Assembly: GCA_003050565.1 (NCBI GenBank)
Contig: PEBW01000002.1
Coordinates: forward strand, 285,604-349,603
Source: Brockia lithotrophica
GTDB lineage: Bacteria > Bacillota > Bacilli > Thermicanales > DSM-22653
DNA length: 64,000 nt
Direction of reading: 5' to 3'
Numbering within the stretch: position 1 is the first letter of the stretch; each line of letters opens with the position of its first letter. The notes below the pieces were generated by a model that was not told the origin of the DNA, searched no databases, and was given only the letters and a program-made list of their open reading frames with translations. Made by a program: the position numbers and the translations under genes. Positions 34,038-41,894 of this stretch are shown here, piece by piece.

Positions 34038-34934
34038 ATGTCTCGCATTCGCGTTGCCGTCGTAGGATACGGAAACGTCGGCGCATACGTCCTTCAAGCA
34101 GTTCGCACCGCGCCCGACATGGAACTCGTCGCCCTCGTGCGCCGCACCGCCGACCGCCCGCCCGAACTTCCCGCCGACGTCCCCGTGGTGCGGGAACCCC
34201 ACCCCGATCTGCCCGCGGACGTGGCCATCCTCGCCGTCCCTTCGCGACTCGTGCCCGAAACCGCCGAAAGGTACCTCGCCCGCGGCGTCCGCACCGCCGA
34301 CTCCTTCGACATCCACGAGGAAATTCCCGACGTTCGCGCGCGGCTGGAACGCGTCGCCCGCAAGTCCGGCGCCGTCGCCGTCCTGGCCGCCGGCTGGGAT
34401 CCGGGGACGGACTCCGTGATCCGCGTCCTCTTTGAAGCGATGGCTCCCGCGGGAACCACCTTCACAAACTTCGGCCCCGGGATGAGCATGGGGCACAGCA
34501 CCGCCGCACGCGCCATCCCCGGGGTACGCGACGCCCTCTCCCTCACCCTACCCCTGGGCTTTGGAAAGCACCGTAGGTTGGTCTACGTAAGTCTCGCTCC
34601 GGACGGAGACCCCGACGCCGTTCGCCGCGCCATCCTCGAGGACCCGTATTTCGCCCACGACCCCACGGACGTGGTCTTCGTCGATGACGTCTCTCCGTTT
34701 CGCGACATGGGACACGGGGTCCAGCTCGAGCGCAAGGGCGTTTCGGCGGGAGCACACAACCAACGCTTTTCCCTCGCGATGAGCGTGCACAACCCCGCGC
34801 TCACCGCGCAAATCCTCGTCGCCGCCGCGCGCGCGGCCGTGCGCCAGGCGCCCGGCGCGTATACGCTCCCGGAAATCCCGCCCATCGACCTCCTCCCCGG
34901 CGATCGCCCCTCGATCATCCGGAGGCTCGTCTGA
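34038..34934 (+). CDS. ddh: meso-diaminopimelate dehydrogenase
   Basis: The 298-residue NADPH enzyme makes meso-diaminopimelate directly from tetrahydrodipicolinate for lysine and cell wall. Motifs include IRVAVVGYGNVGAYVL, MELVALVRR, DSFDIHEEIP, AAGWDPGTDSVIRVLFEAM, NFGPGMSMGHSTAARAIPGV and MGHGVQLERKG. The dehydrogenase route occurs in a minority of Firmicutes, such as some thermophilic Bacilli. The ATG at 34038 is 8 bases after AAAGGAGG; the ATG at 34032 is too close. The stop codon lies inside the first unit of a tandem-repeat array. Confidence 0.95.
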   Translation: MSRIRVAVVGYGNVGAYVLQAVRTAPDMELVALVRRTADRPPELPADVPVVREPHPDLPADVAILAVPSRLVPETAERYLARGVRTADSFDIHEEIPDVRARLERVARKSGAVAVLAAGWDPGTDSVIRVLFEAMAPAGTTFTNFGPGMSMGHSTAARAIPGVRDALSLTLPLGFGKHRRLVYVSLAPDGDPDAVRRAILEDPYFAHDPTDVVFVDDVSPFRDMGHGVQLERKGVSAGAHNQRFSLAMSVHNPALTAQILVAAARAAVRQAPGAYTLPEIPPIDLLPGDRPSIIRRLV

Positions 34935-35347
34935 CGTTTCCCCGCTTCTCCTGTAAGGTCCGAACCCCCTTCAATTGCCGGCAAGCCGTAGGCCCGTCCG
35001 ACGTTTCCCCGCTTCTCCTGTAAGGTCCGAACCCCCTTCAATTGCCGGCAAGCCGTAGGCCCGTCCGACGTTTCCCCGCTTCTCCGTAAGGTCCGAATCT
35101 CCTTCAATTGCCGGCAAGCCGTAGGCTCGTCCGACGTTTCCCCGCTTCTCCGTAAGGTCCGAATCTCCTTCAATTGCCGGCAAGCCGTAGGCTCGTCCGA
35201 CGTTTCCCCGCTTCTCCGTAAGGTCCGAATCTCCTTCAATTGCCGGCAAGCCGTAGGCTCGTCTGACGTTTCCCCGCTTCTCCTGTAAGGTCCGAACCCC
35301 CTTCAATTGCCGGCAAGCCGTAGGCTCGTCCGACGTTTCCCCGCTTC
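34922..35347. repeat. 66/67-bp tandem repeat array (about 6.3 copies)
   Basis: The marker GACGTTTCCCCGCTTC starts at 34933, 35000, 35067, 35133, 35199, 35265 and 35332, giving periods of 67, 67, 66, 66, 66 and 67. Each full unit continues with GTAAGGTCCGAA, CTTCAATTGCCGGCAAGCC and GTAGGC; TTGCCGGCAA is a perfect 10-base palindrome. Two versions exist: 67-base units with CTCCTGTAAGG and CCCCCTTC, and 66-base units with CTCCGTAAGG and CTCCTTC. There is no variable spacer. The first unit includes the ddh stop codon. Confidence 0.9.
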
Positions 35348-35365
35348 CCGCGGTCATCCGAACGA

Positions 35366-35397
35366 CGAGGGCCGGGTACTTCGGTACCCGGCCCTCG
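35366..35397. terminator. perfect 14-bp UUCG hairpin between convergent genes
   Basis: CGAGGGCCGGGTAC (35366-35379), the tetraloop TTCG and the exact complement (35384-35397) form a very stable hairpin. It lies between ddh with its repeats and the RDD gene stop at 35414. There is no U-run, so it may block transcription from both sides or protect the 3' ends. Confidence 0.6.
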
Positions 35398-35413
35398 CCC
35401 TTGCCGCAATGAC

Positions 35414-36007
35414 TCAGGAAAGTCGCGGAAAACGCCGTTCCGCCGACGGCAGCTCGTCCGAAGCGATGGACACGACGTACGTGCGGGCCATCCGGTCGTG
35501 AAGCGCCTGTCCGCGGTCGTCCCACGCCGCCATGAGAAAGCCCAAACCCAGGAAAAACGCGGACGTGAGTTTTCCCGCGGTCTCCCGAAGGAGCGAAGCA
35601 CCGAAGGGCGCCTTGCGGCCGCGTTCGTCGACGACCCGAATGCCCACGGCGAGCTTCCCCAGCGTCCCTCCGAGTACGGGCGTGGCGGCGACGAAGTAGC
35701 CCACCCAGAGGAGGACGTCGCCCAAAAAAGAGGGCGTACGGCCCAACAGCGTTCCCAAGGCGTGCACGAGGGAGATGAGCCCCCACAGAAAGAGGACGTC
35801 GAGGCCGAGCGCGCCCGCACGCCTCCAAAAATCCGCGGATGCTCCGTACGCCAAGGGACCTTCTGCCCTCGTCCTCCCACCCTGCCCCAAGGCAGACCCA
35901 CCCGCCGCCGGAACCTCGCGGGGAACCTCCCGGAAGAGAGAACCCCCTTCTTCCCCCGAGGCCTGCGGTACCCCGTTCCCCTCGGGGGAGTTCACCGATA
36001 CATCCAT
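35414..36007 (-). CDS. RDD family membrane protein
   Basis: The 197-residue protein has a Gly/Pro-rich N-terminal 55 residues, then the RDD domain: FWRRAGALGLDVLFLWGLIS with arginine in helix 1, VGYFVAATPVLGGTLGKLAV, IRVVDERGRK, and WDDRGQALHDRMARTYVV with the aspartates and the D-R-x-A-x-T-x-V ending. It has about three membrane helices. Some RDD proteins are sodium/proton antiporters, but the general function is unclear. The ATG lies 16 bases inside the end of sppA, so the two are coupled. Confidence 0.88.
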   Translation of the reverse strand: MDVSVNSPEGNGVPQASGEEGGSLFREVPREVPAAGGSALGQGGRTRAEGPLAYGASADFWRRAGALGLDVLFLWGLISLVHALGTLLGRTPSFLGDVLLWVGYFVAATPVLGGTLGKLAVGIRVVDERGRKAPFGASLLRETAGKLTSAFFLGLGFLMAAWDDRGQALHDRMARTYVVSIASDELPSAERRFPRLS

Positions 36008-37053
36008 CGGTAGGCCACCTCCGGAGCAAGGTAGTAGAGCTCGCCCGGCCGCAAGACGAAGGTCGTCTGCGGCGGAGGCGCGATTCGCTCAAGGGAGAGC
36101 GGGAAGTGGGCAAAGGGGAAGCCCGAAAAAGCGGATAAGAGGTCCAAAAAGTCGCGCTTGGGGGCGTACGTGACGATCTTCGCCTTCCCCTCCGAAATCC
36201 CCGCCTCCTCTTCCGCCAAGCGAATCACCTGTTCCAAGGAGGCGATGCCGTCGACGAGGCCGAGCCTTTGCGCCTCCGCCGCCGGAAACACCCGACCGTC
36301 GGCGAAGGTGTGCACGCTCTCCACGGGAATCCCCCGTCCCTCGGAAACCGTCCGGACGAAGCGATCGAACATCCCATCGATGATCGCCTGGTAATAGGCG
36401 CGGTCTTTTTCGTCCATATCGCGAAAAGGGCTGCCGGCGTCCTTGTACTCCCCCGTCTTGAAGGTGTACACTTTGATGCCCGCCTTGTCCATGAGGCCCG
36501 TCACCACCGGGACCTCGGCAATCACCCCGATGCTCCCCACGAGGGATTCCGGGGTGGCGAAGATCTTTTGGGCAAAGGCGCTCGCGTAGTAGGCACCCGA
36601 TGCGCCGATCCCGCCGATGCTCACGTAGAGGGATTTCCCCGAGTCTCGGAAATCCTTTACCGCCTGGGAGAGCTGGTACGACGCGTACACGCCGCCGCCG
36701 GGCGAATCTACGTAGAGGACGACGGCTTTCACGGCGTCGTCCTTCTTCGCCTTTGCGAGCACGGCGACGAAATCCTCCACGGTGAGCCCCGTAGAGGAGA
36801 CGGCGGTCCCGGCGTCAATGGGCCGGTCCAGGGCGAGAAGGGCGATTTTTTTCTTGTCGTCCCGGCCGGATACGGTGAGTTCCTGATAGTCTCCACCCAG
36901 ACCGGCTACGTTCACGCGCTCTTTGCCGAAGAACGGAGCTGCCCCGCCGTCTCCTTCGGACGACGACGGAGCGGTCGGGTAGGACAGGGCGAGGTTTACG
37001 AGCACGCCGGCGGCAAATACCGCAAGCACGAAGGTGACGATTTCCCTACGCAC
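35992..37053 (-). CDS. sppA: signal peptide peptidase SppA
   Basis: The 353-residue membrane-anchored serine/lysine protease degrades leftover signal peptides. An N-terminal helix (EIVTFVLAVFAAGVLVNLAL) anchors it. The S49 domain has VDSPGGGVYASYQL, the nucleophile in IGGIGASGAYYASA, ESLVGSIGVI, and the lysine in KTGEYKDAGSPFRDM. Length fits the short Bacillus form (about 330). The GTG follows GGAGGAGG. It overlaps the glycolipid synthase upstream and the RDD gene downstream, so the three form an operon. Confidence 0.94.
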   Translation of the reverse strand: MRREIVTFVLAVFAAGVLVNLALSYPTAPSSSEGDGGAAPFFGKERVNVAGLGGDYQELTVSGRDDKKKIALLALDRPIDAGTAVSSTGLTVEDFVAVLAKAKKDDAVKAVVLYVDSPGGGVYASYQLSQAVKDFRDSGKSLYVSIGGIGASGAYYASAFAQKIFATPESLVGSIGVIAEVPVVTGLMDKAGIKVYTFKTGEYKDAGSPFRDMDEKDRAYYQAIIDGMFDRFVRTVSEGRGIPVESVHTFADGRVFPAAEAQRLGLVDGIASLEQVIRLAEEEAGISEGKAKIVTYAPKRDFLDLLSAFSGFPFAHFPLSLERIAPPPQTTFVLRPGELYYLAPEVAYRWMYR

Positions 37054-38239
37054 GGGGGGTCCTCCTCCTCACCTTAGTGGTCGTTCGCCGTACCTCGCCG
37101 AGATCGGCAGCTTCCCGCAGGGCTTCGATCAGAGGAACCTCCGCAAGCTCGCGCTTCAGGAGGACGATGCGCCGCCGCATCTCCTCTAGGACCTGGGGGT
37201 ACTTGAGGAACATGCCGCTCAGGGCCTTGAGCTCTTCGAGCGTCTCCGCCACGTGGGCGACGCCCTTTTCCACGAAGAAATCGGCGTTGGCCTTTTCCTG
37301 ACCGGGGATGGGCTTGAGGAGGAGGAGGGGGCGCTCCATCGCCACGGCTTCCGTCGTGGTGAGGCCCCCGGACTTCGTGACGATGAAATCTGCCGCCGCC
37401 ATGATCTCGGCAATTTCCTCCACAAAGCCGAAGAGGAGCGTGGGATGTTCGGTACCCCGGAGGGCGCGCTCGAGCTGTTCGAAGAGGCGGTGGTTGCGTC
37501 CGGTGACGAAGATGAGCTGAACGGGGTCGGGAAAGTGGGCGAGGTATTCCGCCAGGGCGACGATCTGCAGGGAAACGCCGAATGCACCGCCGAGCACGAG
37601 GAGCGTGGGAACGTCGGGCGCCAGCCCCAGCTTTGCCCGGATCGCCAAGGAATCGTAACTTTGGCGAAACCGTTGCCGAACGGGAATCCCCGTCACGCGA
37701 ATTTTTTCCCGGGGGACCCCTTCGCGCACGAGTTCTTCGCGCACCTTGGGTGCGGCGACGAAGTACATGTCCGTGGCGCGGTGGAGCCACTGGCGGTGGG
37801 GGGCGTAGTCCGTGATGAGCGTCACGGAAGGCGTGGCGTCGAGCCCGTCTTCCTTGAGCGTCCCGTGGGCTCCTGCTGACGTAGGGAACGTGTGGACGAC
37901 GACCCGGGGCCGCTTGCGCTCCAGATACGTGAGGAGTTTGTTTCCCCCTACGATGAGGCCGAGGCGGGAAACGCCGCGGGAGAGGGCGGAATCCATGGGA
38001 ATCTTGTTGAAGTGATGGTAAAAAAACCCGTATACGCCGGGTGTCCGCTTGATCCCCTGGATGTAAAAAAACTGCGCAACGCGGCTCCACGCCCGATTGA
38101 TCGTCTGGATGTAGTCCAAGATGTCGACCTGGGCGTCGGGATGGTGGGCGAGGATTTCTTCTCGGATGGCCTGAGATGCCTGCCTGTGCCCTTCTCCAAA
38201 ACTCGCGCTCAGAACGAGCACCTGAGAAAGGTCGGCCAT
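37046..38239 (-). CDS. MGDG-synthase/UgtP-like processive diacylglycerol glycosyltransferase
   Basis: The 397-residue GT28 glycosyltransferase transfers sugar from a nucleotide donor to diacylglycerol, making membrane glycolipids and lipoteichoic-acid anchor. The N-terminus VLVLSASFGEGHRQASQAI is the MGDG_synth motif. It continues with SVTLITDYAPHRQWLHRATD and, in the C-terminal donor half, LLVLGGAFGV, FIVTKSGGLTTTEAVAMERP and PIPGQEKANADFF. The ATG follows GAGGAGGCGG. It overlaps sppA by 8 bases. Confidence 0.92.
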   Translation of the reverse strand: MADLSQVLVLSASFGEGHRQASQAIREEILAHHPDAQVDILDYIQTINRAWSRVAQFFYIQGIKRTPGVYGFFYHHFNKIPMDSALSRGVSRLGLIVGGNKLLTYLERKRPRVVVHTFPTSAGAHGTLKEDGLDATPSVTLITDYAPHRQWLHRATDMYFVAAPKVREELVREGVPREKIRVTGIPVRQRFRQSYDSLAIRAKLGLAPDVPTLLVLGGAFGVSLQIVALAEYLAHFPDPVQLIFVTGRNHRLFEQLERALRGTEHPTLLFGFVEEIAEIMAAADFIVTKSGGLTTTEAVAMERPLLLLKPIPGQEKANADFFVEKGVAHVAETLEELKALSGMFLKYPQVLEEMRRRIVLLKRELAEVPLIEALREAADLGEVRRTTTKVRRRTPRA

Positions 38240-38274
38240 CGCACCGCCTCCTCGTAGCTTCCGACCACACCATA

Positions 38275-38303
38275 AGTATGAGGCCGGCAAGCAGGAGAAG
38301 CAA
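38275..38303 (-). promoter_or_regulatory. possible promoter of the glycolipid synthase-sppA-RDD operon
   Basis: TTGCTT (38303-38298), 17 bases and CATACT (38280-38275) lie 36 bases before the gene. The match is moderate. Confidence 0.45.
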
Positions 38304-38452
38304 CCGGTTCGAAATGTTAAAAGAGAAAAAAGGATTTCTTCCGTACTCCCCGGCCGGCTCCCCGATAAGGCAAGGACGGAAATGTTGTACCTAGGGTTTC
38401 ACTATTCTGTCTTCTTGTGCAAAAAAGAAACGCGCAGAGCCTGCGCCGGCGG

Positions 38453-38841
38453 TTCCGAGGTGCTGTAAGCCCGGTTCTGTACTTTCGTGCTGCAAGCGGG
38501 ACGCCACCCCTCGCACGAAAGCGGCAACCATCTGTCTATCGGACGCCCTGGCGCCCGATCCCTCCTTTGGTTCACTTCCCTCCGGAGGGTTCCCCTACCG
38601 GATTTTGGGTTTCTCGCTCGGGGGGTTTACCGCGTTTCACCCTTCCGTCGCCGGAAGGCTGCGTCACTGTGGCACTTTCAGGCTACTCGGAACTCCGAGA
38701 GTCCCTTTCGCCGCCGTCGGGGAATCCTCCCCGCCCCGCCTTGCGGCGGGCCCGAACACTCCGGGCATCGCAGCCCGGGCGAGCCGGGACTTTCCTCTAC
38801 CCCGCGCGACGCGCGGAGCAGCGGTTGCCCGCACCTCGGAA
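38453..38841 (-). ncRNA. rnpB: RNase P RNA, type B
   Basis: Reading leftward, the ends pair as helix P1 (TTCCGAGGTGC at 38841-38831 with GCACCTCGGAA at 38463-38453). Between them are the universal core strings GAGGAAAGTCC, AGTGCCACAGTGACG, GGTAAACCCCCCGAGCGAG, AAACCCAAAATCCGGTAGGG, AGACAGATGGTTGCCGC and ACAGAACCGGGCTTACAG. The GGTAAACCCC...GAGCGAGAAACCCAAA block marks the Bacillus (B) type. The 389-nt RNA is the catalytic subunit that trims tRNA 5' ends, and it lies beside a tRNA cluster. No clear promoter was found. Confidence 0.95.
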
Positions 38842-39016
38842 ATATGGACAACGGCCCTGCGCCCTCTCCCTCGTCTCCGGCGGGAGGAAAAAGACCTTCC
38901 TCCAACCCGTTCCTCCCGCCCGCGCGAACTTCCGAGCATGCGGTTTCCGCGCGGGCGGGTCCTTCTCTCTTCGGAGCCCGCATCGCGGTCGCTTTCCCGC
39001 ATGCCGGGATGTCCTC

Positions 39017-39108
39017 TGGCGGAGGAGGGGGGATTCGAACCCCCGTGGGTCGCGAGGACCCCAACGGCTTTCAAGGCCGCCCCGTTATGACCGCTTCGGT
39101 ACTCCTCC
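39017..39108 (-). tRNA. tRNA-Ser (TGA)
   Basis: A 92-nt class II tRNA with acceptor GGAGGAG/CTCCTCC, discriminator G and encoded CCA. The anticodon loop is CTTGAAA (TGA), and a long variable arm is present, as in all serine tRNAs. Confidence 0.95.
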
Positions 39109-39146
39109 GCAAAAGCGCACCGCCCTGCGGCGCGTCGCGTGCGCGA

Positions 39147-39222
39147 TGGGGGGCCCTGCAGGATTCGAACCTGCGACCCGCTGATTATGAGTCAGCCGCT
39201 CTCACCGCTGAGCTAAGGGCCC
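39147..39222 (-). tRNA. tRNA-Ile2 (CAT, lysidine-type)
   Basis: A 76-nt tRNA with anticodon CAT in loop CTCATAA. The GGGCCCTTAGCTCAG start and GACTCATAATC anticodon arm resemble the minor isoleucine tRNA whose C34 becomes lysidine, rather than an elongator or initiator methionine tRNA. CCA is encoded. The discriminator reads as C, which is unusual, so the identity is an inference from similarity. Confidence 0.85.
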
Positions 39223-39227
39223 TTGCC

Positions 39228-39304
39228 TGGCGTTCCAGGAGGGACTCGAACCCCCAACCGGCGGCTTAGAAGGCCGCTGCTCTATCCTGTTGAGCTACTG
39301 GAAC
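39228..39304 (-). tRNA. tRNA-Arg (TCT)
   Basis: A 77-nt tRNA with acceptor GTTCCAG/CTGGAAC, discriminator G, encoded CCA and anticodon TCT in loop CTTCTAA, reading AGA/AGG. Confidence 0.95.
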
Positions 39305-39307
39305 GCA

Positions 39308-39381
39308 TGGAGGGAGCACCCGGATTCGAACCGGGGATCGAGGTTTTGCAGACCTCTGCCTTACCGCTTGGCTATGCCCCC
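39308..39381 (-). tRNA. tRNA-Cys (GCA)
   Basis: A 74-nt tRNA with acceptor GGGGGCA/TGCTCCC (one G-U pair), the U discriminator typical of tRNA-Cys, encoded CCA and anticodon GCA in loop CTGCAAA. Confidence 0.95.
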
Positions 39382-39432
39382 AATTCCTCGCGCATCCATG
39401 ATAGCCGAGATGCGAACCGCCTGCAAGATGGT

Positions 39433-39456
39433 TTCGCCCCCCGTTCGGGGGGCGAA
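39433..39456. other. perfect hairpin in the tRNA spacer
   Basis: TTCGCCCCCC, loop GTTC and GGGGGGCGAA form a 10-bp stem in the 104-base gap between tRNA-Trp and tRNA-Cys. No U-run follows, so it is more likely a processing signal or partial terminator. Confidence 0.5.
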
Positions 39457-39485
39457 GCGATTGCGGCGCCGCGCCGCACGGCATA

Positions 39486-39559
39486 TGGCAGGGGCGGCAG
39501 GAATCGAACCCGCGCCTGCGGTTTTGGAGACCGCTGTTCTACCATTGAACTACGCCCCT
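39486..39559 (-). tRNA. tRNA-Trp (CCA)
   Basis: A 74-nt tRNA with acceptor AGGGGCG/CGCCCCT, discriminator G, encoded CCA and anticodon CCA in loop CTCCAAA. Confidence 0.95.
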
Positions 39560-39565
39560 AAGGCC

Positions 39566-39655
39566 TGGTGGAGTGAGAGGGATTCGAACCCTCGCCGGGC
39601 AAACGCCCGCTAACGGTTTAGCAAACCGTCCCCTTCACCACTTGGGTATCACTCC
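39566..39655 (-). tRNA. tRNA-Ser (GCT)
   Basis: A 90-nt class II tRNA with acceptor GGAGTGA/TCACTCC, discriminator A, encoded CCA, anticodon GCT in loop TTGCTAA and a long variable arm. It reads AGC/AGU. Confidence 0.95.
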
Positions 39656-39660
39656 ACGCC

Positions 39661-39703
39661 GTCACTTCCCTTCGGAAGTGACAAAAAAGCCCTTTTCGGG
39701 CTT
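39661..39703 (-). terminator. intrinsic terminator after tRNA-Ala with a second hairpin
   Basis: Leftward, AAGCCC and GGGCTT (39703-39698 and 39692-39687) pair around a short loop and run into TTTTTT (39688-39683). A second perfect 9-bp stem, GTCACTTCC with GGAAGTGAC (39661-39682), follows. It would end part of the tRNA-Ala transcript before tRNA-Ser(GCT). Confidence 0.7.
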
Positions 39704-39715
39704 GTCGGCGGTATC

Positions 39716-39791
<76 letters not shown>

Positions 39792-39830
39792 ATCTTCCCT
39801 TGCGGCACGGCGTCCGACCGCGCACGTCTT

Positions 39831-39859
39831 ACTATAGCACGGCGCGCCATGCTTTGCAA
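39831..39859 (-). promoter_or_regulatory. promoter of the tRNA cluster
   Basis: TTGCAA (39859-39854), a 17-base spacer and TATAGT (39836-39831) lie 40 bases before tRNA-Ala on the leftward strand. Confidence 0.75.
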
Positions 39860-39911
39860 GGGGAATTTGTTCCGCCGGGCGGCAGCCGGAGCCCCTCGAC
39901 ACGGCCGCCGC

Positions 39912-40712
39912 TCACCGCTTCGCGGCTTCCGCAAAGAGGACGCTGATGTCTTCCCCGACGCGCGGAGCCGCGACGAGAAATCCGTTGGAGGGCTTTTGAA
40001 GGACGTCGAGGGAGCCGCCGTAGAAGTCCGTCGCCACTCCGCCTGCCTCTTCCACGAGCAGGACACCGGCGGCGAAGTCCCAAGGAGAGAGACGCATGCT
40101 CAAGTACGCATCGAAGCGACCCGACGCCACGTACGCCATCTCCAGAGCCGCTGCTCCCAGGGAACGAATCCCGCGGCTTCGCCTGAGCAAGGTCCCGAGG
40201 ACCTCGCGCACCACGCGCGCGCCAAAGCTCTGCGTCCAAAGCATGTTCGTGGCGAGGAGCGCCTCGTGCAGGCGGCGCTCGCGCTGCACGGAGAGGGGAA
40301 AGCCGTTCAGGCGGGCACCCGCGCCGCGCAACGCCGTGAACATTTCCTCGTGGATGGGGTCGTAGATCACGCCGAGGACGGGCACCCCTTGGCGGACGAG
40401 GGCAATCGACGTGCAAAAGAACCGCCCGTGGTGGACGTAGTTTGTCGTTCCGTCGATGGGGTCGATCACCCAGACGAGGCCCGCGTCGCTTCCTTCGCGC
40501 ACCGTCCCCTCTTCCGCGAGAAAACCTGCTTCCGGAAGGATGCGGGCGAGGCGTTCGACGACGTGGGCTTCGATTTCCCGATCGACTTCCGTGACGAGGT
40601 CCTGGGGAGAACTCTTCATCATCACTTGCAAGGTGCGGATTTCCCGGGCCGCGCGCGCCATCTGGCCGGCCTCGCGGGCAACGCGGACGACTTCGTCCAA
40701 AAGTTTCTGCAC
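39912..40712 (-). CDS. inositol monophosphatase family protein
   Basis: The 266-residue Mg-dependent phosphatase has the IMPase motifs: DLVTEVDREIE, LAEEGT, the metal site VWVIDPIDGTTNYVH, and SPWDFAAGVLLVEEAGG. Substrates of the family include inositol-1-phosphate, histidinol phosphate, fructose-1,6-bisphosphate and PAP; none is indicated by context. The GTG at 40712 follows AGGAGG. It lies 30 bases after ung on the same strand and is probably cotranscribed. Confidence 0.93.
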   Translation of the reverse strand: MQKLLDEVVRVAREAGQMARAAREIRTLQVMMKSSPQDLVTEVDREIEAHVVERLARILPEAGFLAEEGTVREGSDAGLVWVIDPIDGTTNYVHHGRFFCTSIALVRQGVPVLGVIYDPIHEEMFTALRGAGARLNGFPLSVQRERRLHEALLATNMLWTQSFGARVVREVLGTLLRRSRGIRSLGAAALEMAYVASGRFDAYLSMRLSPWDFAAGVLLVEEAGGVATDFYGGSLDVLQKPSNGFLVAAPRVGEDISVLFAEAAKR

Positions 40713-40742
40713 GCAAAAACCTCCTTCTCTCACGTGTGCCGC

Positions 40743-41504
40743 TTACGCCCGACGTGCCGGGCGCGACGGAATGAGTCCTTGGGCGCGCAACGGCGCTTCG
40801 CGCTCCGCCAGATACGCATCGAGTTCGGCGACGGTCCGGGGGAGCCGCCAATCGACCTCCTTTTTCCCTACCGAGCGCAAAAAGGCGTTGGCTCGGGAAA
40901 AAGGGCGGGAGCCAAAGAACCCGCGGTGGGCCGAGAGCGGACTCGGGTGGGGCGCCTGAAGCACCAGGTGCCGTGGGTTGCGGATGAGGCTGCGCTTGGC
41001 CTGCGCGTCCTGACCCCAGAGGAAAAAGACGATGGGATCCTCCCGTTCCCCGAGGATCTCGATCACGCGGTCCGTGAAGCGTTCCCAACCCTTTCCGCGG
41101 TGCGACCCGGGTTCGCCGCGCCGCACGGTGAGAACGGCGTTGAGCAGGAAGACCCCTTCCAGCGCCCACGGCACGAGATACCCGTGCTCGGGAGGGGGGA
41201 ACCCGAGGTCGCGTTCGAGTTCGGCAAAGATGTTCTGGAGCGACGGAGGAATCGGAATCCCCGGGCGCACAGAAAACGCCATCCCGTGGGCCTGTCCGGG
41301 GCCGTGGTACGGGTCCTGTCCGACGATGACCACCTTGACGTTTCGAAAAGGCGTGTAGTGAAAGGCGTTGAAGATGTCGTACATGTCCGGGTACACGGTC
41401 GCCGTGCGGTACTCGCGGATGAGAAACCGCCGAAGCTCCTGGTAGTAGGGTTTCTCAAACTCCGGCGCCAAGAGTCCCTGCCAGTCGTTGGTAAACACGG
41501 GCAT
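40743..41504 (-). CDS. ung: uracil-DNA glycosylase (family 1)
   Basis: The 253-residue base-excision repair enzyme removes uracil from DNA. The catalytic motif [20 protein letters not shown] contains the water-activating Asp; the second motif is [15 protein letters not shown], with the catalytic histidine. [13 protein letters not shown] and [16 protein letters not shown] are also family-1 features. The C-terminal 20 residues are an Arg-rich extension. An extended -10 (TGCTATACT, 41563-41555) lies about 50 bases upstream. Confidence 0.97.
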   Translation of the reverse strand: MPVFTNDWQGLLAPEFEKPYYQELRRFLIREYRTATVYPDMYDIFNAFHYTPFRNVKVVIVGQDPYHGPGQAHGMAFSVRPGIPIPPSLQNIFAELERDLGFPPPEHGYLVPWALEGVFLLNAVLTVRRGEPGSHRGKGWERFTDRVIEILGEREDPIVFFLWGQDAQAKRSLIRNPRHLVLQAPHPSPLSAHRGFFGSRPFSRANAFLRSVGKKEVDWRLPRTVAELDAYLAEREAPLRAQGLIPSRPARRA

Positions 41505-41554
41505 GCGAAGACCTCCGACGCGCTTTCGTCTCGGTCCGGCAGCGTTTTGTCCTC

Positions 41555-41563
41555 AGTATAGCA
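41555..41563 (-). promoter_or_regulatory. extended -10 element upstream of ung
   Basis: Leftward TGCTATACT with no good -35. It is 50 bases before the ung start and probably drives ung and the phosphatase gene. Confidence 0.45.
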
Positions 41564-41644
41564 AACTTTTCGCCGAAAGACGGTCGGAAAAGGGGAATGC
41601 CGAGGGATGGGGAAGACGAAGAGCTCGCGCCGTGCTTCCTCCCT

Positions 41645-41672
41645 TTGCAAAGTGCAGCGTTCGTGGTAAAGT
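41645..41672 (+). promoter_or_regulatory. promoter of the protein disulfide oxidoreductase gene
   Basis: TTGCAA (41645-41650), 16 bases and TAAAGT (41667-41672), with TGG ahead of the -10. It would produce a leader of about 215 nt before the gene. Confidence 0.55.
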
Positions 41673-41733
41673 AAAGGACGACGTTCCCGACGGGGACCCG
41701 CGCGCTACGAGAGTGCACCCCGCCCCCGGTCGC

Positions 41734-41779
41734 GGAGCGATACCCCTTGATGTACGGGGAGCGATACCCCCTGCCGTAC
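41734..41779 (+). repeat. 24-bp direct repeat in the PDO leader
   Basis: GGAGCGATACCCC followed by yTG-n-n-GTAC occurs at 41734-41755 and again at 41758-41779. It lies in the untranslated leader, with no coding frame across it that I can support. Function unknown. Confidence 0.7.
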
Positions 41780-41894
41780 GAGGTTGTTCTCCGGGGATTC
41801 CTCCGCAAAGACCCTCTACTTCCGCGCCCGCGCGCCGGGAAAGCCGTGCACGGGGACCCGAAATCCAAAGATCACGAGGAAGGTGATGTCGGCC

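Noticed and set aside
34922..35347. CRISPR array
   Set aside because: Repeats are contiguous 66/67-base units with no variable spacers, and no cas gene is nearby.
39433..39456. Intrinsic terminator between tRNA-Trp and tRNA-Cys
   Set aside because: The hairpin is strong but has no U-run on either strand, so it was listed only as a hairpin.
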